Of a stretch of DNA of 64,000 bases, positions 35,914-45,689 are shown in pieces. The position numbers and the translations under genes were made by a program. The notes under the pieces were generated by a model, which did no database searches, was not told where the DNA came from, and worked only from the letters and a program-made list of their open reading frames with translations. The stretch is from Gammaproteobacteria bacterium CG_4_10_14_0_2_um_filter_38_22. GTDB lineage: Bacteria > Pseudomonadota > Gammaproteobacteria > Coxiellales > Coxiellaceae. The stretch covers positions 1 through 64,000 of the forward strand of contig PFPT01000017.1 of assembly GCA_002793195.1 (NCBI GenBank), given 5' to 3'. The first letter of the stretch is position 1. Every line of letters begins with the position of its first letter.

Positions 35914-36657
35914 CTATTTTTTAAGGGTATTTTGATTTTTTTGAAACTGAACCGCAACACCATTCGGATATCGCAAATCAACCAATGCCAGTGTTTTTAC
36001 AGAAGAGGCTACAATTTTAGGGTAAATTGCAATAAAACGCTGAAATCTAATCAGCGCATCTTCATGGCCCAACACCACTTTCAACTGATTACTCAATTGT
36101 AAATTCCAGTTTCCTTCTGCATCCAGATGCAATGCAATCACGGATAATCCCAATTTATTCACCATAGCGCTAACGGTTTGATAAAAACCAAACAGTAATG
36201 GCGCTTGATCTACTGTGCCCTCTAAATCAGGCAAATTCATGGGAATGGAATTTACATCAGGATAAAAAACAACGCCGTTTTTATTCAGCAGACCCTTTTT
36301 CCCAAAACGCGCAACAGGATCTTGCTCCGTTATTTTAACCGTGAGCGTATCTGGCCATACCCGTCGAAACGAAACACCCGCCACCCAAGGCAATGCCAAT
36401 AAGGTTTGTTTTGCTGTAGTCACATTCAATGAAAAAAACCCACCTGTCATTTGAGATTGCAAAACCCGAACAATTTGCGTTGGATTTTCATGTATCAACT
36501 GACCTTCAAACTGGATTGTTTTAATGGGAAATGAAGTTGGTTTTTGCATCCACGACCACGACCAAACGCCAGCGACTATAAATAGTCCTGTTAAAGACAG
36601 CATAAAAAACAACAAGATTAATGGTGATTTTTTTACACGACAAGTTTTAACGGACAT
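35914..36657 (-). CDS. ftsQ: Cell division protein FtsQ
   Basis: About 247 residues. Bitopic divisome scaffold. A membrane segment at about residues 13-35 (ILLFFMLSLTGLFIVAGVW) is followed by the periplasmic POTRA domain with FFSLNVTTAKQTLLALPWVAGVSFRRVWPDTLTVKI, and the beta domain with VDLRYPNGVAVQF. AGGTG lies 9 nt before the ATG at 36657. It directly follows murC, with no murB or ddl between. Confidence 0.93.
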   Translation of the reverse strand: MSVKTCRVKKSPLILLFFMLSLTGLFIVAGVWSWSWMQKPTSFPIKTIQFEGQLIHENPTQIVRVLQSQMTGGFFSLNVTTAKQTLLALPWVAGVSFRRVWPDTLTVKITEQDPVARFGKKGLLNKNGVVFYPDVNSIPMNLPDLEGTVDQAPLLFGFYQTVSAMVNKLGLSVIALHLDAEGNWNLQLSNQLKVVLGHEDALIRFQRFIAIYPKIVASSVKTLALVDLRYPNGVAVQFQKNQNTLKK

Positions 36658-36693
36658 GTTTGTAAGCACCTGAGTGTATAAGAAACACTACTT

Positions 36694-38094
36694 TTAAATG
36701 GTTTCTTGATACTGTTTTTTTAAACGCTCGACCATTGTCACAATATTACCGGCGCCTTGCAATATAACAACATCACCTGGATGTAATTGTGTTTGCAAAA
36801 TTGATGGCAGTTGCGATAATTCAGGTACAAATATAGCGTGAGACATACCTGCTTTTTTAACTGCTGTAAATAAAGCAGCACCATCTGCTCCTGCGATTTT
36901 TTGCTCGTTAGCCGCATATACTTCAGTCAAAATCAACTGATCCGGAAGCTGTAATACTTCAACAAATTCCGCCATTAAGTCACGCGTACGTGAAAAACGA
37001 TGCGGCTGAAAAACCAATACAATGCGTCTATCTGGAAAAGCCAATTTTGCAGCAGTCAGCGTTGCTTTCAATTCAACAGGATGATGTCCATAATCATCAA
37101 ACAACAATGCTTTTCCACCCGGAATAGCAAATTCACCATGCGGATGAAATCGACGACCCATTCCTGGAAAAGTTGCTAACGCATTTTGCACCAACAAAAG
37201 AGGCAAGTGATAAATGTCTGCAATAACAAATGCAGCCAGTGCATTTAAGGCATTGTGTAATCCACCTAAATTCAAACGTATCGGCAAATCCGCGCCATTT
37301 GGCATGCCAACATTAAACTCACTTTGCAATGCATGCTGATGAAAATCTTTTAACTGATAATCTGCGCCTGTTTTAGTACCATAAGTCACCACACGACAAG
37401 TCATTTTAGGGATTAGCTCACACACAACGGGATCATCTATGCAAGCCAAAACAAATCCTTCTGGCGGAATTTTTTGAGTCACTTCTAAAAATGCATTTTT
37501 TAATTTTTCAAAATCATGTCCATACGTTTCCATATGATCAACATCAATATTGGTAATCACAGCAACGGTTGGCGATAACAATAAAAAAGAGGCATCGCTT
37601 TCATCAGACTCTGCAATAAAAAATTTTGATTTGCCCAATTGCATAGGCGAACGACGATCACGTAACACACCGCCAATCATAAACGTAGGGTCTTTTTTTG
37701 ATTGCTCAAAAACCCATGCCAGTAATCCGGAGGTTGTTGTTTTGCCATGCGTCCCCGCAACGATAATGCCACAATAAGCGCGCATGACTTCTGCCAACAA
37801 TTGACCTCGCGTTAACAGTGGAATATGTGCTGCAACAGCGGCAAGACGCTCTGGATTATCTTGTTTTATAGCGCTGGAATACACAATCAAATCTGCGCCT
37901 TCAATATTTTTTGCATTGTGTTGATCAAAAACAGTAATACCCAAAGACTGCAGTCGCTTACTTTGCACATTTCCCGAAGAATCAGACCCAAAAACCCGTA
38001 CGCCATGCTGATGCAATAATTCTGCTAACCCACTTACTCCAATTCCACCAATACCAATACAAAAAACATTATTGGCTAAGAATTTTTTTTGCAC
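36694..38094 (-). CDS. murC: UDP-N-acetylmuramate-L-alanine ligase MurC
   Basis: About 466 residues. Adds L-alanine to UDP-MurNAc. FCIGIGGIGVSGLAELL opens the Rossmann domain, VAGTHGKTTTSGLLAW is the ATP loop, and LLFDDYGHHPVELKATL is the conserved Mur-ligase C-domain motif. I favour a GTG start at 38094 because AGAGG lies 7 nt upstream; a TTG-started frame extends to 38109. It overlaps murG by 26 bp or more. The stop is 36 bp from ftsQ. Confidence 0.96.
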   Translation of the reverse strand: MQKKFLANNVFCIGIGGIGVSGLAELLHQHGVRVFGSDSSGNVQSKRLQSLGITVFDQHNAKNIEGADLIVYSSAIKQDNPERLAAVAAHIPLLTRGQLLAEVMRAYCGIIVAGTHGKTTTSGLLAWVFEQSKKDPTFMIGGVLRDRRSPMQLGKSKFFIAESDESDASFLLLSPTVAVITNIDVDHMETYGHDFEKLKNAFLEVTQKIPPEGFVLACIDDPVVCELIPKMTCRVVTYGTKTGADYQLKDFHQHALQSEFNVGMPNGADLPIRLNLGGLHNALNALAAFVIADIYHLPLLLVQNALATFPGMGRRFHPHGEFAIPGGKALLFDDYGHHPVELKATLTAAKLAFPDRRIVLVFQPHRFSRTRDLMAEFVEVLQLPDQLILTEVYAANEQKIAGADGAALFTAVKKAGMSHAIFVPELSQLPSILQTQLHPGDVVILQGAGNIVTMVERLKKQYQETI

Positions 38095-39145
38095 AGCACA
38101 CCCTCTCAATGATTTTTATTACCGCATCTGGTTGCGCGCAGATTCTCGCTTGAATTGCCATCTGTTGCAATTGGATTGGCGAAGATAGTAATTTTTCTAG
38201 GCAACCCATTAGCTTTTCCGGCGTTAATGTGTTTTCACGAAATAGTAAGGCAGCGCCTGCTTGCGACAAAAACAAAGCGTTCGCATATTGATGATCATCA
38301 GCTGCATGCGGATAAGGAATTAAAATGCTGGGCAAACCAACCGCCGCAATTTCTGAAACCGTTAATGCTCCCGCGCGACAAATAACCAAATCAGCCCAAG
38401 CGTACGCATCTTCTATTTTCTCTATAAATGGTGTGACACGATAAACCGCATCAGGAGACAACGCATATTGCTTTTTTACCAATTCAAAATCACGCTGCCC
38501 AGTTTGATGCCAAACCACAACAGCGTTGTGTGCTGCAAATGAAGGGAAAAAATCGGTAACTAATTTATTAATAGCCAATGCACCTTGACTGCCACCCAAT
38601 ATCAACAAGCGCAGTGGCTTGTGTTCAAATTTTTTATCTGCCTGTGAAACGGCATAAATTGATTCACGCACTGGATTACCCACTGTGATCGCTGGCACCT
38701 TTTTTCCAAATGCATTGGGAAATGCTTGCAATACAGTCGTTGCAAATTTAGACAATAATCGATTAGTTAACCCTGCTTTCGCATTTTGCTCGTGAATAAC
38801 CAATGGCACACGTCTTAACCACGCAGCAACACCGCCGGGACCACTTGCGTATCCACCCATGCCCATAACCACATCAGGATTAATTTTTTTAATTAGGCTA
38901 TAAGCTAATATAATCGACTTCAAAATACGAAAGGGTGCCGCTAATTTTTGAAATAGGCTTTTTCCACGCAACGCGCTCACGGGTAAAAAATGAATAGGGA
39001 AGCGATCACCCACCAATTTTTTTTCCATGCCAACGTTTGTGCCCATCCATTCAATGATGACACCTTGTTTTTGCAATTGCGCTGCAACCACCATAGCTGG
39101 AAAAATATGCCCACCCGTTCCTCCCGCAATCACTAATAATTTCAT
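38069..39145 (-). CDS. murG: MurG N-acetylglucosaminyltransferase
   Basis: 358 residues. Transfers GlcNAc to lipid I to make lipid II on the inner face of the membrane. VIAGGTGGHIFPAMVVA is the N-terminal glycine loop, LLILGGSQGALAIN the second, and VICRAGALTVSEIAAVGLPSILIPYP the donor-binding motif. It overlaps ftsW by 4 bp and murC at its end. Confidence 0.97.
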   Translation of the reverse strand: MKLLVIAGGTGGHIFPAMVVAAQLQKQGVIIEWMGTNVGMEKKLVGDRFPIHFLPVSALRGKSLFQKLAAPFRILKSIILAYSLIKKINPDVVMGMGGYASGPGGVAAWLRRVPLVIHEQNAKAGLTNRLLSKFATTVLQAFPNAFGKKVPAITVGNPVRESIYAVSQADKKFEHKPLRLLILGGSQGALAINKLVTDFFPSFAAHNAVVVWHQTGQRDFELVKKQYALSPDAVYRVTPFIEKIEDAYAWADLVICRAGALTVSEIAAVGLPSILIPYPHAADDHQYANALFLSQAGAALLFRENTLTPEKLMGCLEKLLSSPIQLQQMAIQARICAQPDAVIKIIERVCCAKKILSQ

Positions 39146-40305
39146 GATACTCTCTGCCGCATGCGTGATAATGAAGTAGGCGGCGTAATACGCGTTTGCG
39201 CTTCATGTGCAACACGCAACACAATGCCTAATGCAGCACAAGACATCCACAAGCTACTGCCACCGTAACTGATTAACGGTAGCGTCAATCCTTTTGTAGG
39301 TAACAATCCAATATTGACACCAATATTAATAATGGTTTGAAAAGCTAACCACAAAGCAATTCCCCATGAAGCAAAACCACCAAACCATTGCTCCTGTCGT
39401 AATGCAGTCTGCCCTAAATAAATAATGCGCGCGATTAATGCTACAAATAAACCAATCAATAATAACTCACCCGCCAATCCCAATTCTTCTCCAATCACTG
39501 CGAAAATAAAATCGGTATGCGCCTCAGGCAAATAAAATAATTTCTGCACACTGTTTCCCAAACCAACCCCAAATAATCCCCCTCGCCCAAAGGCAATCAA
39601 GGACTGCGTTAACTGATATCCGGTTCCATACGCATGCGTCCAAGGGTTTAAAAAACTGGTTAATCGTTCCATACGATAAGGTGTCGTCACTGCTAGCACA
39701 ATCATCGCTAAAATCACGACAGATAAAATAATAATAAAGGGTAGTAATCGTGCGCCAGCAATAAATAGCATTGATAATACAGTCATCGCAATCACTGCTG
39801 TCGTACCAAAATCAGGTTCACACAATAACAACACTGCCATCACAACAAAAAAAGCGAGTGGCTTAATGAATCCTGATAAGCGCGTTTGCACTTCATGTAA
39901 ATGGCGCTGTAAAAATCCAGCCAAATATAATATTGCCATCAACTTCACTGCTTCGGAAACCTGCAGTGAAATAAAACCCAAATGAATCCAGCGACGCGAA
40001 CCATTCACGACCCGACCAATTCCTGGAATTAACACCGCAAGCAATACAAAAAAGCAAAGTAATAACAATAAAAAACTCATTTCTTCCCAAAACGACAATG
40101 GAATCCGTGAAACACCCCACGCAATGCCAAAACCCGTCAACAAAAAAATCAGTTGGCGAACCACATAATGAAATGGATCATGATAAATTTGATCTGAAAT
40201 AACCATTGATGCGGATGAAACCATCAATAACCCAAAAAAAATCAAAACAAAACCAACCGCAATGATCCAAGGGTCATAGAAAAAAAAAGCCTGTTTGTTT
40301 TTCAT
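39142..40305 (-). CDS. ftsW: FtsW septal peptidoglycan glycosyltransferase
   Basis: About 387 residues with ten membrane helices (SEDS family). Polymerises lipid II together with FtsI. RRWIHLGFISLQVSEAVKL and the PEAHTDFIFAVIGEELGL loop, with its catalytic-region residues, are diagnostic; GLTLPLISYGGSSL is the C-terminal signature. Started at the ATG at 40305. The 3' end overlaps murG by 4 bp. Confidence 0.96.
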   Translation of the reverse strand: MKNKQAFFFYDPWIIAVGFVLIFFGLLMVSSASMVISDQIYHDPFHYVVRQLIFLLTGFGIAWGVSRIPLSFWEEMSFLLLLLCFFVLLAVLIPGIGRVVNGSRRWIHLGFISLQVSEAVKLMAILYLAGFLQRHLHEVQTRLSGFIKPLAFFVVMAVLLLCEPDFGTTAVIAMTVLSMLFIAGARLLPFIIILSVVILAMIVLAVTTPYRMERLTSFLNPWTHAYGTGYQLTQSLIAFGRGGLFGVGLGNSVQKLFYLPEAHTDFIFAVIGEELGLAGELLLIGLFVALIARIIYLGQTALRQEQWFGGFASWGIALWLAFQTIINIGVNIGLLPTKGLTLPLISYGGSSLWMSCAALGIVLRVAHEAQTRITPPTSLSRMRQRVS

Positions 40306-40339
40306 ATTATTTGTCGCTTCGCAAGTCACGCTCGCGTTG

Positions 40340-41665
40340 TTATTTTATTGCTTCTACTGCTGTTATAAAATCATTGCCTCGCGCAACATAATTTTCATAT
40401 TGATCTAAGCTTGCGCAAGCTGGCGCCAATAAAACCAAGTCACCCGCCTGTGCAATTTGCTGCGCTGCAACCACAGCCTCACGCAAATGATTCACGCGAA
40501 TAATGTGAGCACAATCATGCAAGGCCTCTGCCAACAAACTTGCATCTTTCCCAAACAAAATAACATGCGACACGTATTTTTTCACGGGCACCTGTAATGG
40601 TGTCAATGAAACACCTTTGCTGTCACCACCTGCAAATAAAATAAGACGACCCGCTAATGCGTGACCCATGCTTTCAATCGCGGCAATCGCAGCGCCGACA
40701 TTTGTTGCTTTTGAATCATTATACCAAGCAACGCCGTGAATAATCTTGACCAACTGACAACGATGCGCCAATCCTAAAAAATTTTTTAATGTGCTCAACA
40801 TAGATTGCATCGGTAATTGCAAAATTGAACCTATTGCCAATGCAGCCAAATAGTTTTGATTGTTGTGACGTTGTTGTAACTTTAATGCTGCAATTGCAAT
40901 TAATTTTTCATCACCCTGCATCAGAAAACCATTTTGCAACCCAAATTGATTGTTAGTTGGTTTTTTAAGTGTAAATTCAACTGGCGGCTTTATAAAAAAT
41001 AGTTTTTGCCAAATCTCTGGCTCATCCGCATTGACAACCGCATGCTCGCAATGCGTGTAAATACCCTGTTTTGATGCACGATAGTCATCAATCGTTGCAT
41101 AACGATCCATATGATCTGGACTCACATTAATCACTACCGCCACTTTGGCTTTCAGTGAATAGGTTGTGTCTAATTGGAAACTCGATAATTCCACCACATA
41201 AAAATCAGGCATCGCTTGCATCATTGCATCTAATACGGGCAGCCCAACATTACCGCAAACTATCACTTTATGTCCGGCTGCTTGAATAAATTGACCCACC
41301 AGAACAGTCAACGTAGATTTGCCATTTGAGCCCGTGATCGCCACAATCGGCGCCTTCGCATCACGTGCAAAAATCTCAACATCACCAATCACGGGAATTT
41401 TTTTTGCGATACAGTTTTGAATACAAGGCGCTTCAAGTGACACACCTGGACTAACAACAATTATTTCTGCTTGTGAAAAAACAGCCTCTGAAAATTCGCC
41501 CAAATAAATACGCACATCAGGAAAAGCTTTTTTACATTCGGCTAATTGAGGTGGATGATCGCGCGTATCAGCAATCATCACAGGTATATTTTTTGACATC
41601 AGATAGCGTACACAAGAAAACCCTGTTGCGCCGAGACCAACAACCAAATGAAGCTTTTTTTTCAT
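40340..41665 (-). CDS. murD: UDP-MurNAc-L-Ala-D-Glu ligase MurD
   Basis: About 441 residues. Adds D-glutamate. HLVVGLGATGFSCVRYL opens the UDP-binding domain, AITGSNGKSTLTVLVG is the ATP loop and WYNDSKATNVGAAIAAI the conserved substrate-binding segment. The start at 41665 is preceded by AGGA at 9 nt; the ATG three codons earlier overlaps that site. Order mraY-murD-ftsW is standard. Confidence 0.97.
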   Translation of the reverse strand: MKKKLHLVVGLGATGFSCVRYLMSKNIPVMIADTRDHPPQLAECKKAFPDVRIYLGEFSEAVFSQAEIIVVSPGVSLEAPCIQNCIAKKIPVIGDVEIFARDAKAPIVAITGSNGKSTLTVLVGQFIQAAGHKVIVCGNVGLPVLDAMMQAMPDFYVVELSSFQLDTTYSLKAKVAVVINVSPDHMDRYATIDDYRASKQGIYTHCEHAVVNADEPEIWQKLFFIKPPVEFTLKKPTNNQFGLQNGFLMQGDEKLIAIAALKLQQRHNNQNYLAALAIGSILQLPMQSMLSTLKNFLGLAHRCQLVKIIHGVAWYNDSKATNVGAAIAAIESMGHALAGRLILFAGGDSKGVSLTPLQVPVKKYVSHVILFGKDASLLAEALHDCAHIIRVNHLREAVVAAQQIAQAGDLVLLAPACASLDQYENYVARGNDFITAVEAIK

Positions 41666-41705
41666 CAAGCGCATTCCTAAACAGCATAAAAAACTGCAGA
41701 TCTCA

Positions 41706-42788
41706 TCACCTCAACTTCAATGATGCCAAACCCAATAACACTAAAATCACTGTAATAATCCAAAATCGCACAATCACTTTAGGTTCTGGCCAACCTGATA
41801 ATTCAAAATGATGATGCAACGGCGCCATCTTAAAAATACGTTTTTTGCGCAACTTAAAACTCGCCACCTGAAGAATAACAGAAACCGTTTCTGCAACAAA
41901 AATACCGCCCATCAAAAACAGCATAAATTCTTGACGAACCATAACTGCAACAACACCCAATGCGCCACCAATACTCAGCGAACCCACATCACCCATAAAA
42001 ATTTCCGCAGGATAGGTGTTGTACCATAAAAATCCCAAACCACTACCTGCCAACGCACAGCAAAAAACCACTAATTCAGCCGCATTAGGCAAATAAGGTA
42101 ATGATAAATATTGCGCAAAATGCACATTACCCAGCACATATGCAAATACACCCAATCCCAACACAACTAAAATAGATGGCATAATAGCCAAACCATCTAA
42201 GCCATCCGTTAAATTTACCGCATTACTTGTACCCACGATCACAAGATAAGAAAAAACAATATAAAAAAGACCCAAATGAATAACGAGATCTTTAAAAAAT
42301 GGCACAACCAACTGCGTTTCGCCGCTCCCTTTTGCTGTAAAATACAGAAAAAAAACTGCCGCCAATGCAATCAAAGATTGAAATAATATTTTTTGTCGTG
42401 CTGACAATCCCTTTGTGTTTTTTTTCGTGATTTTGCGATAATCATCAATACAACCAATGGCACCAAAACCCATGGTTACCCACAATGCAATCCAAATATA
42501 GGGATCCGCCAAATCAGCCCACAATAAAACACTCACACCCAATGCCACTAAAATCAAACTACCACCCATGGTTGGTGTGCCTGATTTTTTAAGATGCGCC
42601 TGCGGACCATCCGTTCGCACCACTTGACCAAACTGTAATCCAACTAATTTTCGAATTAATTTCGGACAGAAAAACAAAACAATTAATAAAGCCGTTAACG
42701 CACTCACAATGGCACGAAAGGTAAGATACTGCACCACACGCAAGAAATGAACATAGTGCGTTAAATAATGTGCCAACCAAAATAACAT
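41706..42788 (-). CDS. mraY: Phospho-MurNAc-pentapeptide translocase MraY
   Basis: 360 residues with ten membrane helices. Makes lipid I from UDP-MurNAc-pentapeptide and undecaprenyl phosphate. The motifs [31 protein letters not shown] and [12 protein letters not shown] contain the catalytic aspartates, and MAPLHHHFE is the conserved last cytoplasmic loop. Full family length (E. coli 360). Confidence 0.98.
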   Translation of the reverse strand: MLFWLAHYLTHYVHFLRVVQYLTFRAIVSALTALLIVLFFCPKLIRKLVGLQFGQVVRTDGPQAHLKKSGTPTMGGSLILVALGVSVLLWADLADPYIWIALWVTMGFGAIGCIDDYRKITKKNTKGLSARQKILFQSLIALAAVFFLYFTAKGSGETQLVVPFFKDLVIHLGLFYIVFSYLVIVGTSNAVNLTDGLDGLAIMPSILVVLGLGVFAYVLGNVHFAQYLSLPYLPNAAELVVFCCALAGSGLGFLWYNTYPAEIFMGDVGSLSIGGALGVVAVMVRQEFMLFLMGGIFVAETVSVILQVASFKLRKKRIFKMAPLHHHFELSGWPEPKVIVRFWIITVILVLLGLASLKLR

Positions 42789-42799
42789 GTTTTTTTCCT

Positions 42800-44143
42800 T
42801 TATTCTGAAACAGAAATCAATGCCTCAACCACTTTTTCCATTTGCATACTACGCGAACCTTTAACAAGAACCGTTGTATCTGATGTTAAACTTTTCTTTA
42901 ACGCATCAATCAACGCTTGATGATTCTCAAAATGCTGTGCATTTTTTCCAAAAGCATGCGCTGTCTTGATACTATATTTTCCATAACAAAATATTTTCTC
43001 TAATCCCGCTGATTTTGCAAATCGCCCGATATCGCTATGAAAAAAATCCGCTTGATCACCCAATTCGCCCATATCACCCAAAACTAAAATTGAATGGGAT
43101 GAACGATGCAACAACAACGTGATAGCTGCTTTTACCGACAAAGGGTTTGCATTGTAACTGTCATCAATAACCGTTGCACCAAACAATCCTTTTTTTTCAA
43201 TCAATCGGCCATATTCTGGCTGCGCCGTTTCCAACCCTATTTTAATTTCTTCCAACGGCACATTCAGTGCCAAAGCCATCGCTGATGCACACAACGCATT
43301 CATCACATTGTGCTCACCTAACAGTGGCAAAGTAACTTTTACACTTTGATCTGAAAAAAGCAGATTAAAAGTTGCTTGGCCTGCTACATTAAATTCTACA
43401 TCACGCGCCATTACATCTGATTTTTTGTTGCGACCAAATGTAATCACACGTCGATCACCTGCTAAGGTTTTCCATAAATCAGCATAGAGATCATCCGCAT
43501 TCATGACCGCAATACCATCAGACGCCAAACCTTCAAATAAAGCTCCTTTTTCACGCGCAATTGCCTCAACTGTTTCAAAATGCGCAATATGCACCGGTGC
43601 TGCCAATGTTACTGCTGCCACAGTAGGTTTTGCGATTGCTGTTAAAGCCGCAATTTCACCTGGATGATTTGTACCAATTTCTAATACAATAACATCGTGT
43701 GATGGCTTTAATTGTAACAAAGTCAGCGGTAAGCCAATGTCATTATTAAAACTTTTTTGACTCGCCAACACAGCATGTTGTTGCTTTAATATATTTTCAA
43801 GTAAGGCGCGTACTGTTGTTTTACCACAACTCCCTGTAATCGCCGCAACTGGAATAGCCGTATTTTCTCGATAAAATTGCGCAAGCACTTTTAATGCCTG
43901 ATGTGTATTCGCAACGCGAATCTGTGGAATACGTGTTTGTATTTCTCGATCCACAATCACAACGGCTGCATTTTTTTCTTCAACAGATGCAATAAAATCG
44001 TGACCATCAAAAAATTCACCTTTGATAGCAAAAAAACAATCTCCCGCTTGCACAATGCGACTGTCGATGACAACTCGAGTAAACTCAGCATCATCGCCAA
44101 CCCACTCACCCCGCACAATATTTTTTAATTCTGATAACTTCAT
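42800..44143 (-). CDS. murF: MurF, UDP-MurNAc-tripeptide D-Ala-D-Ala ligase
   Basis: 447 residues. Adds D-Ala-D-Ala. The N-terminal [19 protein letters not shown] segment, ATP loop [29 protein letters not shown] and [17 protein letters not shown] are characteristic of MurF. It overlaps murE by 4 bp. D-Ala-D-Ala must be supplied by a ddl gene elsewhere, since none is in this cluster. Confidence 0.97.
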   Translation of the reverse strand: MKLSELKNIVRGEWVGDDAEFTRVVIDSRIVQAGDCFFAIKGEFFDGHDFIASVEEKNAAVVIVDREIQTRIPQIRVANTHQALKVLAQFYRENTAIPVAAITGSCGKTTVRALLENILKQQHAVLASQKSFNNDIGLPLTLLQLKPSHDVIVLEIGTNHPGEIAALTAIAKPTVAAVTLAAPVHIAHFETVEAIAREKGALFEGLASDGIAVMNADDLYADLWKTLAGDRRVITFGRNKKSDVMARDVEFNVAGQATFNLLFSDQSVKVTLPLLGEHNVMNALCASAMALALNVPLEEIKIGLETAQPEYGRLIEKKGLFGATVIDDSYNANPLSVKAAITLLLHRSSHSILVLGDMGELGDQADFFHSDIGRFAKSAGLEKIFCYGKYSIKTAHAFGKNAQHFENHQALIDALKKSLTSDTTVLVKGSRSMQMEKVVEALISVSE

Positions 44144-45624
44144 CTCAATTCCGCGTCAAGCAATGCCGTCACACAATCTGCATCATGATGATGCCATTTT
44201 TTATTACCTATAATTTGCTCTGTCTCATGACCTTTTCCAGCAACCAAAATCCAATCCGCTTTTTTCGCCAGTTGAATGGCTTTCTGAATCGCCATCACAC
44301 GATCCAACTCCACTTCAAATTTATTTTTACTCTTCACTTCTTGCAAAATATCACGCGCAATGGCTTCCGGATTTTCGCTACGTGGATTATCATTGGTAAT
44401 GATAACGTAATCAGCATACTGCTCTGCAATTTTACCCATAATCGAACGTTTTGTTTTATCACGATCGCCACCGCAACCAAAAATACAAATTAATTTTCCA
44501 TCGCAATGTGTACGCAAACTCTGCAATGCTTTTTCTAATGCATCTGGCGTATGTGCAAAATCAACCACAACAGCCGGTTTGTTTTCCCTGCGTAATAATT
44601 GCATACGGCCATCTACTGTTTTTAATTGCGACAGCTGATGCAATATTTTTTCAAACGGCATTTTAAAAATTCCCAACACACCCAATACAGCTAGCACATT
44701 GTAAATATTAAATTCACCAATCAACGACAAATGAAATGCGCCACTTCCCCATGGAGATTTCACGACAACATCAAATCCAGCTTGCGTGGGTGTATATTTT
44801 TCTACAAAAAGATCGGCCTGTTTATCATGCAAAGAATAAGTCAGTAGATCAATGTGACTGCAATATCGTTCTACAAAAAATTTCCCCGCAGCATCGTCGA
44901 TATTAATAACAGCATGCTTCAAATTGGGGCGCTGAAATAACAATGCTTTTGCATCACGATACGTATCCATTGAACCATGGAAATCCAAATGATCTTGTGT
45001 GAGATTGGTGAAAACACCTGTGTGAAATAAAACATCATTCACACGCTGCTGTGATAACGCATGTGACGACACTTCCATTGCAATCGTTTTTATTTTTTGA
45101 TCAATCAATTCAGCCATTATTTTTTGAATTTTCAAACCATCAGGCGTTGTATTTTCTGTTTTAATTAAGCTTGATAAGGAACCATAACCAATAGTGCCAA
45201 TCACACCACAATGCGCCAAACACTGCGCAATAAAGTGAGTGATGCTGGTTTTACCATTGGTGCCAGTTACGCCGATTACCGAAACTTTTGCACTGGGAAA
45301 ATCATAAAAGCGTGCAGCAATAGTAGATTGTTTTGTTTTTAAATTTTTAATAGCAACACAGGGGATAACCGTTAAAGGCAATATAAAATCATCTGAAGGC
45401 TCATAACAAATAGCAACTGCACCTTGCGCAATGGCATCAGCAATATAGTGTCTACCATCTGATTTTTCACCATGATAAGCCAGAAACAAACTGCCCTTCA
45501 CAATATCGCGACTATTATTTGCCACATGCAAAATTTCAACCACAGGAAGGATCGCTGATTTTTCACACAATTGATCAATCAAAAGCGCCAATGGTTTTTG
45601 ATAAGCCGACATAAAAACAACCAT
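44140..45624 (-). CDS. murE: MurE, UDP-MurNAc-dipeptide diaminopimelate ligase
   Basis: 494 residues. Adds the third residue. VIGVTGTNGKTSITHFIA is the ATP loop, FTNLTQDHLDFHGSMD a family motif, and DNPRSENPEAIARDI contains DNPR, the signature of the meso-diaminopimelate-specific enzymes, so the wall is of the usual Gram-negative type. An alternative ATG four codons in (45612) is equally possible; neither has a clear ribosome binding site. It is separated from ftsI by an extra gene. Confidence 0.96.
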   Translation of the reverse strand: MVVFMSAYQKPLALLIDQLCEKSAILPVVEILHVANNSRDIVKGSLFLAYHGEKSDGRHYIADAIAQGAVAICYEPSDDFILPLTVIPCVAIKNLKTKQSTIAARFYDFPSAKVSVIGVTGTNGKTSITHFIAQCLAHCGVIGTIGYGSLSSLIKTENTTPDGLKIQKIMAELIDQKIKTIAMEVSSHALSQQRVNDVLFHTGVFTNLTQDHLDFHGSMDTYRDAKALLFQRPNLKHAVINIDDAAGKFFVERYCSHIDLLTYSLHDKQADLFVEKYTPTQAGFDVVVKSPWGSGAFHLSLIGEFNIYNVLAVLGVLGIFKMPFEKILHQLSQLKTVDGRMQLLRRENKPAVVVDFAHTPDALEKALQSLRTHCDGKLICIFGCGGDRDKTKRSIMGKIAEQYADYVIITNDNPRSENPEAIARDILQEVKSKNKFEVELDRVMAIQKAIQLAKKADWILVAGKGHETEQIIGNKKWHHHDADCVTALLDAELR

Positions 45625-45689
45625 GAAAATTAAAACAAGATTGCTTAATTCTCATGGTATTAACTCAGATCGTCAAGGAATACATGAGC

